DNA of 29,404 bases from Gnetum montanum (Eukaryota; Streptophyta; Gnetopsida; Gnetales; Gnetaceae), in the NCBI GenBank assembly GCA_015680685.1, contig MNCI01001416.1, positions 39,042 through 68,445 of the forward strand. Direction: 5' to 3'. Position 1 is the stretch's first letter, and each line of letters opens with the position of its first letter. The translations under genes were made by a program, and so were the position numbers. Under the pieces are notes generated by a model, which was not told where the DNA came from, made no database searches, and saw nothing but the letters and a program-made list of their open reading frames with translations. Shown piece after piece: positions 9,421 to 20,198 of the stretch.

Positions 9421-10679
9421 GCATGTTGACAGTCACACATTCCATTAGCAATTCTACACTCTCACCCCTTGATAGTTGAACCCTGACATGATCGACTGGG
9501 GGTTGACTACGATTAACACTATAGTAGCCTTAGAAGTATCCCTAGATTGGCTTAGACACCTGATCTAAGCCCTAAATTTAGAGGCTGGGGATGTAACCAA
9601 GGATCCTCTTGTCGAGATACCTATGACCACGTCAAAGGGGGAGGTAAAGAAATTAAGAATCAGTTCCCTCCTAGACACACAAACACATGAAGGTGTAGTT
9701 AAAACTCTGCAGGATCACATCGATGTTTTCACATGGTCATACAACGATATGGCGGGCCTGGATCCATGACTGATTTAGCATAACATCGTCCTAGACCCAC
9801 ACATAAAGGTAGTCAAGCAAAAGGCTCGTAAAATTAAGCCAGAAATCGCACTAGTTGTGAGGGATGAAATCACTAAGTTATACTAAGCAGGTTTCATCCA
9901 TGCGTTCGACTATTCAGAGTAGGTGTCCAACATCATTGTAGTTTCAAAGAAAACAAGAGGGATATGAATTTGTATAGAATTTTGAGACTTGAACAAGGCA
10001 ACGATCAAAGACAACTTCCCACTCCCGAGCATTGATCAACTCATCGACACCATGGCTGGCCATGCTTTGCTATCCTTTATGGATGGCTTCTCCGGATACA
10101 ACTAAATTTGCATCAGCCCAAAGCACCAACTTTCAACAACCTTTATGACTTCATGGGGAATGTTCTGCTATATCATGATGCCTTTCGGGCTCAAAAATGT
10201 TGGAGCAACCTACCAGCTAGCCATGACCTACATTTTTAGTGACTACATCCTAGAAACATTAAACGATTATGTAGATGACATAGTAGTTAAGTCCAAGGAG
10301 GTAGCCGATCACCCATGTGATCTAGGGGTAATCCTCAAATGTTGCCAAATGCACGACTTATGTCTCAATCCTAAGAAGTACGTCTTTGGAGTAAAGACCG
10401 GATGCATGTTAGGGTTCGTAGTATGGGAGGATGGAATACGGGTGGACCCCGAAAAAGTCAAGGCCATCGTCAATCTAGCACCTCCCACAAACCTTAAGGA
10501 GTTACATGGTTTACAAGGCAGGGTACAATTCATTTGAAGGTTCATAGCCAGGCTGACTGACAAGTTACACCCCATGCAACATCTTCTAAAAAAGGGGGTT
10601 GACTTTGAATGGACAACCCAGTGTCAACAAGCCTTCAACAACCTAAGGAAGGAGCTCTCGTACCTCCCAATAGTGCACC

Positions 10680-11060
10680 TGTTGCAAAGGGATAAGCCTT
10701 TCTTCATATACCTTGCCACGTCTGACACATCCATAGTAGCACTTCTATGTTAGAATTGGGACAACAGTTCTGAGATACCGGTGTATTACTTGAGCCATGC
10801 ACTAGTAGCATGCGAGGTGAAGTACAACGAAGTAGAGAGGAATTGCCTAGCCTTAGTATTCGCACTAAAAACATGGTGGCATTACCTGTTCCGCAGAACA
10901 ATCAACCTCATTTGCAAAAGCAACATACTCCAGGCTATCACTAGCAACCTGTATGAAAATATCAGGATAGCCCGATGGAAGGTAATAACTATGGAGTTCG
11001 ACCTATGCTATGTAAGTCAATTGTCGACAAAGGGTTAAGTCATAGCAACCCAACTTATGG
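10680..11060 (+). other. Native RNase H domain of the Tat-like pol
   Basis: Motifs in order are FFIYLATSDTS, VYYLSHALVACEVKYNEVER with the catalytic Glu, and the LICKSNILQAI block. In the last block family members have Asp where this copy has Asn (AAC, 10922-10924), a single G-to-A change that would remove a metal ligand. The domain degrades the RNA strand of the RNA:DNA hybrid. A TAG at about 10752 also breaks it. Confidence 0.7.
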
Positions 11061-11149
11061 CCTCGCCAGTCGATGACCAGGCTACCATAGCCCCAGAATT
11101 CCCAGACGAATACGTTAGCAATGTTTCTATCATCCCATCACATTTCAAG

Positions 11150-11530
11150 ACTACCTTACATTTCAACAGTGCCTCAACCACGCGAGGAGGTAGCGTCGTT
11201 GCCACGGTCACATTCCCCTCTGGGGAAATGCACCCATCCGCTTATCGTTTTGCGTTCCTTTGCACCAACAATGTGGCAGAATACAAGGGGCTACTCAGAG
11301 GCCTCTTAACTGCCCGAGCGCTACGTATACAACATTTGGCAATTCGTGGAGATTCACAACTAGTCGTGAATCAAATCACCGAGGTCTATTCCTACAAGGC
11401 TACGCACCTACAACCCTACTGCGACCTAGCAAAAATCCTTCTCAAGCAATTCACAACCATTGATGTGAAACACGTGCCATGTAATGAGAACACCATAGTA
11501 GATGCCTTAGCTACCCTCGCGTTAAACATC
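11150..11530 (+). other. Second, archaeal-type RNase H (aRNH) of the Tat lineage
   Basis: The block carries FLCTNNVAEYKGLLRGLLTA (Glu ligand), LAIRGDSQLVVNQIT (Asp ligand) and VKHVPCNENTIVDALATLAL (last Asp ligand). This set is typical of the extra RNase H acquired by plant Tat elements. The first ligand block reads HFNSAS (11159-11176), where relatives have Asp-Gly: both AAC and AGT can come from single G-to-A changes. The domain lies in an otherwise uninterrupted 225-codon stretch (11057-11731), the longest open piece of pol. Confidence 0.75.
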
Positions 11531-11789
11531 CCATCACATTCTTTGGCAAACCCACCAACCACAATCACAGAATGTGTAGAGCCTATCACTCAGGTGGAAC
11601 ACGTGGCCTCTATTGATGCTACAGATACCCCAAAGTGGTATGATAACATTAAAGCTTATCTACAGCATGGCGAACCCCCAGGTGGATTGACATTAGCCCA
11701 TAGAGATGAAATCTGTAAGCGTGCTCAGTAATACATGCTCATGGGAAATAACGCCCTGTGCCAACGATCCTACGATGGGATATTGCTGG

Positions 11790-12925
11790 CATGCGTGGGT
11801 GGTGAGCAGGCACAAAAGGTAGTTAATGAGGTTCATGAAGGGCTGTGCGGTGGACACATAGCACCCAGGGCTATGGCGGTGAAAATCAAACACCTAGGGT
11901 ACTATTGGCCCTACATGGAATGTGACTGCTTGTCGAAAGTCAAGATGTGCGACACATGCAAGAGATATGCAAATCTCATACACATAGCACCTACANACGA
12001 CACATGCAAGAGATATGCAAATCTCATACACATAGCACCTACAGACCTACACCTAATGCAAATCACGTGGCCCTTCCAATGATGGGGACTAGACCTCATA
12101 GGGCCTATCATGCCTAAGTCCTCCACAGGGCACAACTTCATTATCACTACTACAGAGTATTTTACCAAGTGGGTGGAGGCTATTTCCCTAAGGAAAACGA
12201 CATCCCAGCAAATCTGCCATTTCATCCTTGATAACATAGTAACTAGGTTTGGGCTTTCGATGACTATTGTGATGGACAATGGCCCACAGTTCAGTAGTAC
12301 GGAAACCCAAACCTTTTGTAGCAATCTAGGCATTAAACAATCATTTTCTTCTCCTTATTATTCATAGGCAAACAGGTAGGTGGAGGCTACAAATAAGTCC
12401 ATCATCAACTTGCTGAAGCGAATGCTTAACACCAGTAAGAGGTGGTGGCACGAGCAAATACTCTACATCCTCTAGGCCTATTGAACGACTTGCAAAATTA
12501 TGATAAGTAAGACCCCTTACAGTTTTGTTTACGAATCTGAAGCTGTATTGCCTCTTGAGTTGTAGGTACCCTCATTTCGGATGATCTTGTGCGACGTCGT
12601 GAGTGAAGCCTAGAACAAAAAATTGCGGACCATCGACCTTGACTCAGTGGAGGAGGCACACATGTAGACGCTAAGACAAATCGAGCACTATTAAAACAGA
12701 CAATAGCAGAAGCACCGTGCAGACCCACATCGACAACCAGTGCAAAAGGGAGACCTCATCCTCAAGGTTGTCCGAGAGCATGTGAGCAAATTCTCAGCCA
12801 ACTGGGAAGGTCCTTACATGGTCATTAAAGCCTTTGGAAATAGAGCCTTCAAAATGGCAGACATAGACGACAATGAGTTCACCAACCTGGTGAACCACAC
12901 GTACCTCAAGCCGTACTATGTCTAA
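11790..12925 (+). other. Integrase domain of the Tat-like pol
   Basis: The HHCC zinc-binding region spans HEGLCGGHIAPRA to MCDTCKRY (about 11830-11970). The catalytic core shows GLDLIGPIMP, VMDNGPQFSS and VEATNKS, so all three acidic D-D-E residues are present. The C-terminal part contains KFSANWEGPYMVIKA and ends LKPYYV at the natural stop. Stops lie at 12080, 12365, 12377 and further on. A 46-bp duplication next to an N (11950-12043) adds 16 codons after the second Cys pair and is probably an assembly fault. Confidence 0.75.
11950..12043 (+). repeat. 46-bp direct duplication around a single N
   Basis: Bases 11950-11995 and 11998-12043 are identical, separated by 'na'. The offset of 48 bp keeps the reading frame and repeats the peptide DTCKRYANLIHIAPT. 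An exact duplication centred on an undetermined base suggests two contig ends joined without removing their overlap. Confidence 0.8.
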
Positions 12926-12952
12926 AGTGCAACAGCAACAACAAGCACCATT

Positions 12953-13230
12953 CGCTACGACGCTAAACTGGTAGTCGCACCAGGCAGCATTCGCAATGAT
13001 GATAAACTAGCAGCATCAAGCAACGCCCACTATGGCATTAAACTGGCACCAGTTGTCCGCTATGATGTAAAATTGAGACTGTTAGTCCACTATAACTATA
13101 AACTAGCATTGCACGTCCGCTACGACGATAAACTAGTGTGTACAGTCTACTGGGATCTTAAACCAGCATGGTGGTCTACTGGGACCTTAAACCAGCATAC
13201 GGTCTACCAAGACCTTAAACTGGGTTCACA
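12953..13230 (+). repeat. Degenerate tandem repeats, block C (after pol)
   Basis: About nine units of 28-40 bp follow the pol stop. Each has a GTCCGCTACGACGATAAACT-like core, for example at 13111-13130. Later units drift to GTCTACTGGGACCTTAAACC. The core matches the two units of block B, and the TAAACTAGCA part matches block A. Similar short arrays occur in untranslated parts of Tat-lineage elements. Confidence 0.7.
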
Positions 13231-14489
13231 TTGCATCCCCAGCATTCACCAACACCAGATACACATCGAACAAGTGGGCGTAATGCTAACAAGTGGGTGG
13301 GACACCATAGCTCTGGAACACTGTTCACGACACACTAAGAACACGGTCCAAAACATATGCGACGCCACCACCCTTAGCATCATGCTAACTCTCTTAAGAC
13401 ACCGTATGGCATCACACTAACCCTCCAAACCTACTATCGCCACGACCCATCGCCCTGACGGTAGTTTTTGGGTTAGCTCTTGCATCTCGAGTTTTGGCAG
13501 TATTGTGGCCTAGCCACAATATTGTTGCTCCAGCTCCTTGCCAACTCCTGGGCTTGCACAATGTTAGTTATGTGGCAACTGATCCCATGGCTGAACCAGG
13601 GATGCAAACCCCTGGTAGGGATTCCAGGGCATCCGAACCTAGCTCCTCCGTGCTGGCATTACCAGGGCCACTGCTGGCCTCCTTGCTTTGAACATCTCAC
13701 ACTAGCAATGGTGCCTAAGAGTAATAACAATGCCAGCAGCCAGCAAGACCTTGTCCCCACAAACACATCTCACTATAGTAGCAAACGTGATAGCGTCGCG
13801 AAGTGAGTGCCTTGACTAACATGGCTATTTGAGAGTGAAAACTCCAGCACATGCATAACACAACTCGCTGTATGGAAGGTGTTCATAGGCATGTCAAAAC
13901 CCTTCACAGATGTAACGAAACGCATCCTATGAAGGAAGCACCTGTCCTACAAGAGGTTGAAGAACAACGCCAACCAAAGATGAAAATGCAAATGAGCCCC
14001 TCAGAGCACTCCAACAAGGGACTTGGCTAAACATCATCTTTGCTCTCTGCCTTAACCTCTGCAAAACCAATGCAACACTCTCAAGCATGGCCAAGCAACA
14101 TCTCAACACTCACCAAGTGACAACCTTAGCATTTCACCTGCTGTGCTGTTTCATATTCTTTGCCGACGTCCATCAAGCCTATTCTCCAAACGTCGACAAA
14201 GAGGGACCAATGAAACACCCTAAAAAATGCGGGGTCATCCTTGCTTCACCAGGGTCTTATAGTCCATGCAACACTACGACAGTTCATTGGGAGGAGAACA
14301 TTCTAAGTTCAGGCTAGCTAGTTCGGCAAATTTTCTACTTTGAGCATGGACAGGTTCTGTGCCATCCTACTTGTCCGCTAAGGTAGCCTAACTAGTTGAT
14401 AGCCTGCTTAGAAACAGTATGCAGAATTGGCAGCAGCACTCTGGATGCACAAAAAATAGTTCAGCAAGTTTTCTATGTCATGAAGCCTA
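13231..14489 (+). other. 3' non-coding region of the Tat-like element
   Basis: Open frames up to about 108 codons exist (for example 13480-13806), but they show no family motif, biased composition or start context, so I call no gene. A polypurine tract that would fix the start of the 3' LTR was not found with confidence. GACAAAGAGGGACC near 14197-14210 and GGGAGGAG near 14289 are weak candidates. Confidence 0.5.
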
Positions 14490-14498
14490 CTACACTAC

Positions 14499-14852
14499 GC
14501 TACGCTATGTAGCGTAGCAAGCTTCAGAAGACAATGGCAGAACAAAGTGCTACACTACGCTATGTCACGTAGCGTAGCATGACAATGACTTTACTACCCA
14601 CTTCCCTTTCCTAATTTCAACTTCTGCAATGATGTCCCTTTTCGTCAAAAAGTAGTGGATCATGTCTGCTGCTATGTTACTCTAAGCTACATGGCCCAGC
14701 AAGGCGTAGCAATCTTGCGGAAGAGACAGAAGGTAGTTCGAAAGGCGGAGTCAACCGAGTTCATAAGCCTTGCATCGTAGAAGATAAGGTTTGCAAATCG
14801 ACAAAGCTTTTGCGACTAAGGCTAGTTGCTATGCTACGTTACGTAGTGTAGC
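14499..14852. repeat. GCTACGCTA/TAGCGTAGC imperfect palindromes in the LTR U3
   Basis: At 14499-14518 nine-base arms GCTACGCTA and TAGCGTAGC flank a 2-base loop. At 14555-14577 eight-base arms flank a 7-base loop. A decayed third copy lies near 14833-14852. Related half-sites occur near 4076 and 8976. They may be promoter elements of the LTR. Confidence 0.65.
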
Positions 14853-15163
14853 AAGCATGTGACATGTAGCAGAATGCACGATAAAGTGCTACACTACGAC
14901 AAACATGCTACATCACAAAGCACAGCAAGGCATGCAGGTGGTTGAGCAACATCAATGCACTCCACCTAATCAGACCATTGGCTCATGTCTCCAAGATGTT
15001 GACAGGGCAATTACGACATAGTAGGATTGTAGTTATTGCATACAAGTTTGCATCGCAATGGTCTTGTAGGTCCAACAGTCACAAACGACACAAGTAGCGC
15101 TAGCAAGACAACAAAGGCCTGAGGCACGTAACATTCAAACCACCCCTTTCACTCACCCTCTAT

Positions 15164-15178
15164 CCTATAAATACCCTA
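15164..15178 (+). promoter_or_regulatory. TATA box of the putative 3' LTR
   Basis: CCTATAAATACCCTA lies downstream of the palindrome cluster, as expected for an LTR promoter. A second TATAAATA occurs near 15346-15353 in a small palindrome. Confidence 0.5.
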
Positions 15179-15989
15179 GGAAATAGCATGCAAGAAAGGT
15201 CTGCAATTTTTAAAAGTTGGAAATTTCAAAAGAGTTCACATCTATCTTGAAGCAAACAGCTTCTAAGGGGTGGGAACTTTGGAATTATGAAACAAAGACT
15301 TCTCCTCTCTCCAGCATTGTATCATCAAAGTCATCTGTTTAACACTATAAATAGTGAGTCTCTCTCAGTTGGCGTGGGGTTCCATCTCCATTCTGCCACC
15401 TTGGTAGAACCCTGCATTGTTTGTACCCAAGTCCACATCCAAGCGCATAGCTCTATTTGCTCGACACGCCTTAGTTACTCTCAGGATTTCTGCACTCCGT
15501 CACGCTGTGCAACCGATTGTATCCACCCCGATTGAGCGAGTTTGTAGCTTCAGAGTGGTGCATGTTCCTAACTACACTTTACTTTATTTCTTTCTTGTTG
15601 TCTCGTTTTGCATTATTTTCTATTTTATTCACCTTTAAGAATTACTTCGTATTATTGTCGCATTTTTTACAGTTTCTCCCCTCCTTCATTTACCTTTAAG
15701 CATTATCCCACATTTCACATTATTTATGTTGCAAAAGGCTATATTGACGTCGATGTAAGTCCTTGTCTGATCGACTAGACTATTCAGGGCACCCCATATC
15801 TTCACACACCCAGCACGGCCCTCCCATGGATACGGGGTCGAAACTGTCGCGCCTATCGACCCCCCAGCATTTTCCAGCCACCAACATTTTCGGTCGCTAC
15901 AGTTATCAGAAGAACAATTATTATCATTCTTTAGTTTCCTTGTATAATTTTGTTTCTTAAGAGGAGCATCCAAACATCATCTCCATTAA

Positions 15990-16985
15990 TTCACTTTGAA
16001 ATTCATTATTTTATAAGAGAAATATCTTGGTTATAAGAATTAATGAGGACAAGTCCTTCATATTTCTTACTACTAGTGCAAATATTCCAAGAAACTCTAG
16101 AAGAACCTATTTTGTTGCTTAATAGACCAAAGAAATTGATGGATAATATGATCAATTCTATCATAAGAATTTTAAAGGATTGAAAGTAATTCACTCATCA
16201 ATATTGCCATTAGAATAAACAATAAATGTTTGCTAATTGATTTGAAAGCCAAATAACATGTAATAATCCTTCACTCTAGCTAAAAAAATATTAATATGTT
16301 GTAGAGAATTATTGATGTTAAAAAAGAATCATCTACAATGTGCATGTTAAGAAATTACATTCCTTGATCATCAATTAAAATTCTCCTAATGAAATTTCAT
16401 TGTAGATCATAATGTAGATTATATGAAAGAAAATTTGTAGCAATAATAAAAAGATAGGAAGCTAGAGGACAACCTTAACAAACTAACCATTGAAGAAAAT
16501 AAGAGGAACTTAATATAAAATTAGTACCAATTTGAGCATTAGCATTAGTAAATATGACATAAATAATTTGATAAAATAATCATAAAATTCTAGTTTATAA
16601 AGATAAAAAATAATGAAATTCCATTCAATCGTATCATAAGCTTTGGCATAATCTAACTTAATAAATGGAATATCTTGGTTAGTATTAGAAGTCCATTGCA
16701 TTCTTTCCCAGGTTGCAATAACATTATTTAAGATATGTTTATGTTTAACAAAACCAACCTACTTAGGTCTAATCATATCTTCAATAACCTCTTAATTCAA
16801 CAAGCCATGCATTTAGCTAAAGCTTTATAAGTATTATTAAGAAGAGTAATAAGCCTTAAATTACTACTATGTTGAAGATCTCCATTCTTAGGAAGAAAAA
16901 GAATGATACCTTTATTCATATTTTTAACAAGAGATGAATTACCAAAATTGTATACTACAAGTTCAATCGTATGCTAGTGATCCAT
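15990..16985 (-). pseudogene. LINE (non-LTR) reverse transcriptase fragment
   Basis: Read on the minus strand in shifting frames, the motifs follow LINE RT order: IILFLPKNGDLQHSSNLRLI (about 16920-16860), LITLLNNTYKALAKCMA, then FIKLDYAKAYDTIEWNFI (about 16670-16620), GCPLASYLFIIATNF (about 16475-16430), HIVDDSFL with the catalytic Asp pair (about 16345-16325), and RVSWNICTSSKKYEGLVLIN (about 16110-16050) from the region after RT. LINE RTs prime at nicked target DNA. Several frameshifts and stops make it dead, and no endonuclease domain was recognised upstream. Its downstream end stops where the Tat-like element ends, so that element may have inserted into this LINE. Confidence 0.75.
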
Positions 16986-16999
16986 CTAGTACTTATGCT

Positions 17000-18080
17000 T
17001 GTTTACTTAAAACTTTAACAAATGGATTAGTATAAATATATTAAATTAACCAAATAAAAAAATAAAATAGAAAAGAGAAATAAAAGTAAAATATATTAAA
17101 ATATCAAAAAAGGTAATTACAAGGTACATAGCTCAAGCAACCATAGCACAAGCAAAGATAATTAGAAAAAGAGCATAATACACAAGTCATAGGCTTAAAT
17201 AATAAATCAACAAGGGTTGAAATCACAAACATACTAAGAGAAAAGAGTATTTAAGGATAGTGTACTTATGAAATAGTTCAAGTAATTTTTTTAAAATTGA
17301 GTTTTGAAATTATGAATAAATAGCTATTCATGTTCTATGATGCTTCCATGATCTCAGAGAAAATCAAAGAAGATATGTTAGGTATTTGAAAAGGAGTAGA
17401 GAAAATATTCAAAACATATGTAACCAAAATGAAGTTCATAGAATCGATAGATACTAAAATCATTAAAAGTGTAAATATAAAACTACAAACTAATCTAATT
17501 AATCTAGGTCCTAAATATGAATATTTTTTCAAAGTGATAATAACTTGGTCAAATTTCAGAAGGAGTTCATCCAAGCCTTCAAAGACCTACATAAAAAAGA
17601 AGAAAAGTGTCCAACACTAGCACTAGCTCTAAAACTACAAAGAAAATTTACCTTAACTGCTTGCTAAAGCCAACAACCTTTGAGTTCAGAAGTATGATAA
17701 GAGAGGAATAGTCTTAACTTTATGACTTTATTTTCAATTTATTAATTACAATTTTAAAATGTGATTTATGGTTATTTTATACTTTTATGAATTATTCCTA
17801 AGGGTAGAACGCCGAGTGGACCCATTGGCTAGGGGCAATGTGAAGTTAAATTTATCTTTGCTTTTATTATTATTGTAATCATGATAATGATGATGTAATT
17901 AGGTGGTTTCCCACTAGTCTAGTAATCATGTGTAACTATGAGAAGTTATTGAAATTGTTTACTAGCGAGTTTTAGTAAAGTTACAATAAAAATGTAGAAG
18001 GAAAGAAAAACTTTTATTGGAATGCATAATACGTAATCAGTTAATCTCAAAATTTCACTATCCATTAGTTGTACTCCTAA
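17000..18080. other. AT-rich stretch without recognised genes
   Basis: Open frames near 17335-17574 (minus) and 17429-17620 (plus) are Ile/Leu/Lys-rich, overlap each other and carry no known motif. They are what AT-rich sequence gives by chance. Part of the LINE 5' region could lie here, decayed beyond recognition. Confidence 0.5.
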
Positions 18081-18084
18081 TAAG

Positions 18085-18245
18085 ATGTTGCATTTTTATC
18101 ATTAGAATTCACATTATCTTAGAATAGAAAGTAGAAGATGGATATAAATTCCTAGAGAAGAATACACATGTAAACTATGCGGTTCAACAAATATTGAAGA
18201 TGAGTAACAGGTTTTTATTAGTTGCACTTATAACCATTTATGAAT
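18085..18245 (+). pseudogene. C-terminal zinc-binding tail of a LINE-type protein
   Basis: The plus strand reads IRIHIILE, then after a one-base shift IPREEYTCKLCGSTNIEDE, a stop, and QVFISCTYNHL. The C-x2-C ... E-D-E-x-H/Q-x-F-x-x-x-C-x-x-Y pattern is known from the C-terminus of several non-LTR retrotransposon proteins. It is on the opposite strand to the LINE RT at 15990-16985, so it belongs to another insertion or to a rearranged copy. The match is short and from memory. Confidence 0.4.
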
Positions 18246-18475
18246 TATGAAAAGTTTCAATGTAATCATTTATGTGTTATGAAAAAAAGAAACGATTTCA
18301 ATGTAACCATTTACACATTATAAAAAGTTTCAATGTAACCATTTAGGTGTTATAGAAAAAAAATGACTTTAGTGTAACTATTTACGTGTTATGAAAAGTT
18401 TCAACGTCATCATTTATGCATTATGGAAAGTTTCAATATAGCCATTTACACATTATGGAAAAAAAATGGTTTCAA
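18225..18475 (+). repeat. Minisatellite, unit about 30-37 bp (TTATGAAAAGTTTCAATGTA core)
   Basis: Seven or so units alternate AACCATTTAyrTrTTATG with AAAAGTTTCAATGTA, some with an A-rich insert. It leads directly into the copia LTR promoter and is probably part of U3. Confidence 0.75.
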
Positions 18476-18868
18476 ATTTGAAATGAACTAAATTTGTTGT
18501 AAAGGTTTTTAAAAGAATGGTCTCATATTTCCCATTTAAACTAGAAGTTAATCATTGGTTAACTTATTTTTTGGCCTATAAAATGTTTTTGATGGGAGAA
18601 CAAATAGGTACCAGAAGATATCAAACTCATGGTAGTGTTATAGCTTTTGGATCCCTATAAAAAACACTCAGAGTTTGCATGCACCATCATTGTTAAGCAT
18701 TAGTGTGATAGAAGAATCCAAAACACTCTTCAAAACATGTTCATGCAATCGAAACGAGATCATCAATGCTTGGAGGTTAGTTTTTAGTTTATTTCCGCAT
18801 TTCAGTGATTTTTGTAATTCAGTTATATGCATGTTTTGATTAATGTTTTACAACAATATTTTCTTACA
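18225..18868 (+). mobile_element. 5' LTR of the Ty1/copia element (left limit uncertain)
   Basis: The LTR ends TTCTTACA at 18868, just before the primer-binding site. A TATA-like CTATAAAAAA lies at 18655-18664, and the minisatellite precedes it. The first TG could not be fixed, and no 3' LTR copy remains in the window for comparison. Confidence 0.6.
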
Positions 18869-18870
18869 TT

Positions 18871-18883
18871 TGGTATCAAAGCC
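18871..18883 (+). other. Copia primer-binding site (initiator tRNA-Met type)
   Basis: TGGTATCAAAGCC lies two bases after the LTR end. The usual copia site is TGGTATCAGAGC; the one difference is G-to-A. Confidence 0.8.
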
Positions 18884-20195
18884 AATTAGGTCTCTGTCTT
18901 GATGCTTAGAACTTGTTTGGATAAGGTTTCCTGTTAACAAAGTTTTCAACAATGGTCCAAATCCAAAAATTAGCTAGGAATTTTATGTGTGTTTTTCGTG
19001 ACTTCATGCTAAGACCATGATTATTTGGTTTGAATGATTGTTTGATTTAAAGTAAGTGCAGCTTATTCGCTAGGACTTCTTTTATGCTGGTTTGATTATA
19101 GATTGCAACCATTTTATCATTTCATCTTTTGAACCATTTGAAGTCATTTGGTCCAGTCTAATTGATTTTCATATGAATGGACTATGCATAATATTATTTT
19201 TCTTTCATTATTTCTTATGTTTTCCCAAATGACATCTACAATTTATTTATGTCATTTACATAGTCCCTAACATCTTTAAACACTTAAAATTGCAGTAGAA
19301 TCCAAACAAGAAATGAACTGAAAAAAACCCTACATTATTATCTATAATTTCTGATAGGTTAGCTTTAGCACATAGCCTTTATATTGATAACTACGTCTAT
19401 GTTCATTTTTATCTATCATTCTGAAATGGAGCCTAAAGAGCTAACACCAAGTTATATATAGAGTGGTAATGATTGTTATGATGTTATTGATGTTTTTGGT
19501 GGCAAGTGCAACTAGGATTCCTATATGTTCTTCAACAAGGAATGATAATGGCAGAGAAATCTATGAGAATATGTATGACAATAAAGTTGCTTATTTATTA
19601 ATATTTCTAAAATAATTTTTTTTATTTTGATACCATATTTTTAATGAATGTTATAATTTGGTAATTTATTTTAGAAATAATTAATTTTATGCATAATTTT
19701 TTTGTATATATCTATAAAATGACATATTGATATATGCATGAGGAAATTTTTTTTTGCATAAAAATAAATGACTAGGGATCTATATAATTTCATATAATTA
19801 GAGAGTAGACACAACATCTTTAATTATGCAAAATTATATATTAAGAATTTTTGGATCACATATGGTAAATAAACATTAAATTGTGATTAATCATATGTAA
19901 TATAATAGATTTTTTCCCATAGGAATTTTTATTATATTTAATATGATTAATTAGGATGATGTATTAAATTATTTTCTTAATTTATTCACAGGGATTTAGA
20001 AAAGGGATATAATTGAATAGTTTCATCATAAGTATATATGAATCTATTTGAATTAAAAAAAATTTAGCCCATAGGAAATTTTTTTATGTCATTTGATTCA
20101 TATTTTATTCATAATTTACATTGGTAAATATGTCATATAGTATTTTAACCTCAAATTTAGTAACATAAGCATGTTTTAATTTATGCAGTAATACA
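18884..20195 (+). other. Copia leader region with AT-rich sequence
   Basis: No coding sequence was recognised between the primer-binding site and gag. The part from 19560 to 20160 is extremely AT-rich with many TTTTTT runs and could be a separate decayed insertion. Confidence 0.5.
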
Positions 20196-20198
20196 ACC

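Larger units (their letters stand above)
9488..12925 (+). pseudogene. pol: pol (RT, RNase H, archaeal-type RNase H, integrase) of the Tat-like element
   Basis: A single frame runs 3.4 kb from ATG 9488 to TAA 12923-12925, with about 22 internal stops and no frameshift that I can find. RT (about 9620-10540) shows FPLPSIDQLIDTMAGHALLS, MMPFGLKNVGATYQ and the intact catalytic LNDYVDDIVVKS (10268-10279 codes YVDD). The connected RNase H lies at about 10680-11060, a second RNase H at 11150-11530 and integrase at 11790-12925. The products would copy the RNA genome and insert the cDNA. Many stops stand where family members have Trp, Gln or Arg, for example SE-stop-VSN (9919) and YN-stop-ICI (10104). 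The frame starts with its own ATG and does not follow protease directly, because the antisense gene intervenes. The copy is inactive. Confidence 0.85.
484..15902 (+). mobile_element. Tat-like Ty3/gypsy retrotransposon carrying an antisense gene
   Basis: The plus strand carries gag, aspartic protease, RT, RNase H, a second archaeal-type RNase H and integrase, in Ty3/gypsy order. The second RNase H (about 11150-11530), lying between RNase H and integrase, marks the plant Tat lineage. Coding sequence is split into gag-protease (to 3994) and RT-integrase (from 9488). Between them sits an opposite-strand spliced gene flanked by short degenerate tandem repeats, and a related repeat block follows pol at 12953. 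The right limit near 15902 is set by a sharp drop to AT-rich sequence and an LTR-like ...CGCTACA end. The matching 5' LTR is not visible and the left part is interrupted by another LTR. The copy is inactive. Confidence 0.75.
14490..15902 (+). mobile_element. Putative 3' LTR of the Tat-like element
   Basis: The stretch carries palindrome-rich U3-like sequence (14499-14852), a TATA box (CCTATAAATACCC near 15167) and T-rich sequence downstream (15580-15720). Its right end reads GGTCGCTACA at 15902, followed by an abrupt change to AT-rich sequence. TGTAGCG at 14508-14514 would form a 7-bp inverted terminal repeat with CGCTACA, but that motif is part of the palindrome cluster and no polypurine tract precedes it. 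The left limit is therefore uncertain. No 5' copy is available in the window for comparison. Confidence 0.45.

Noticed and set aside
13480-13806. 108-codon plus-strand frame with Trp and Cys
   Set aside because: No motif, overlaps another frame of similar quality, and lies in element 3' non-coding sequence.
14508-15902. Exact 3' LTR limits from TGTAGCG...CGCTACA
   Set aside because: TGTAGCG is part of the palindrome cluster and no polypurine tract precedes it, so the match may be chance. The LTR was annotated with an approximate start.
17335-17574. 79-codon minus-strand frame in AT-rich DNA
   Set aside because: Low-complexity Ile/Leu/Phe composition, with no clear link to the neighbouring LINE frames.
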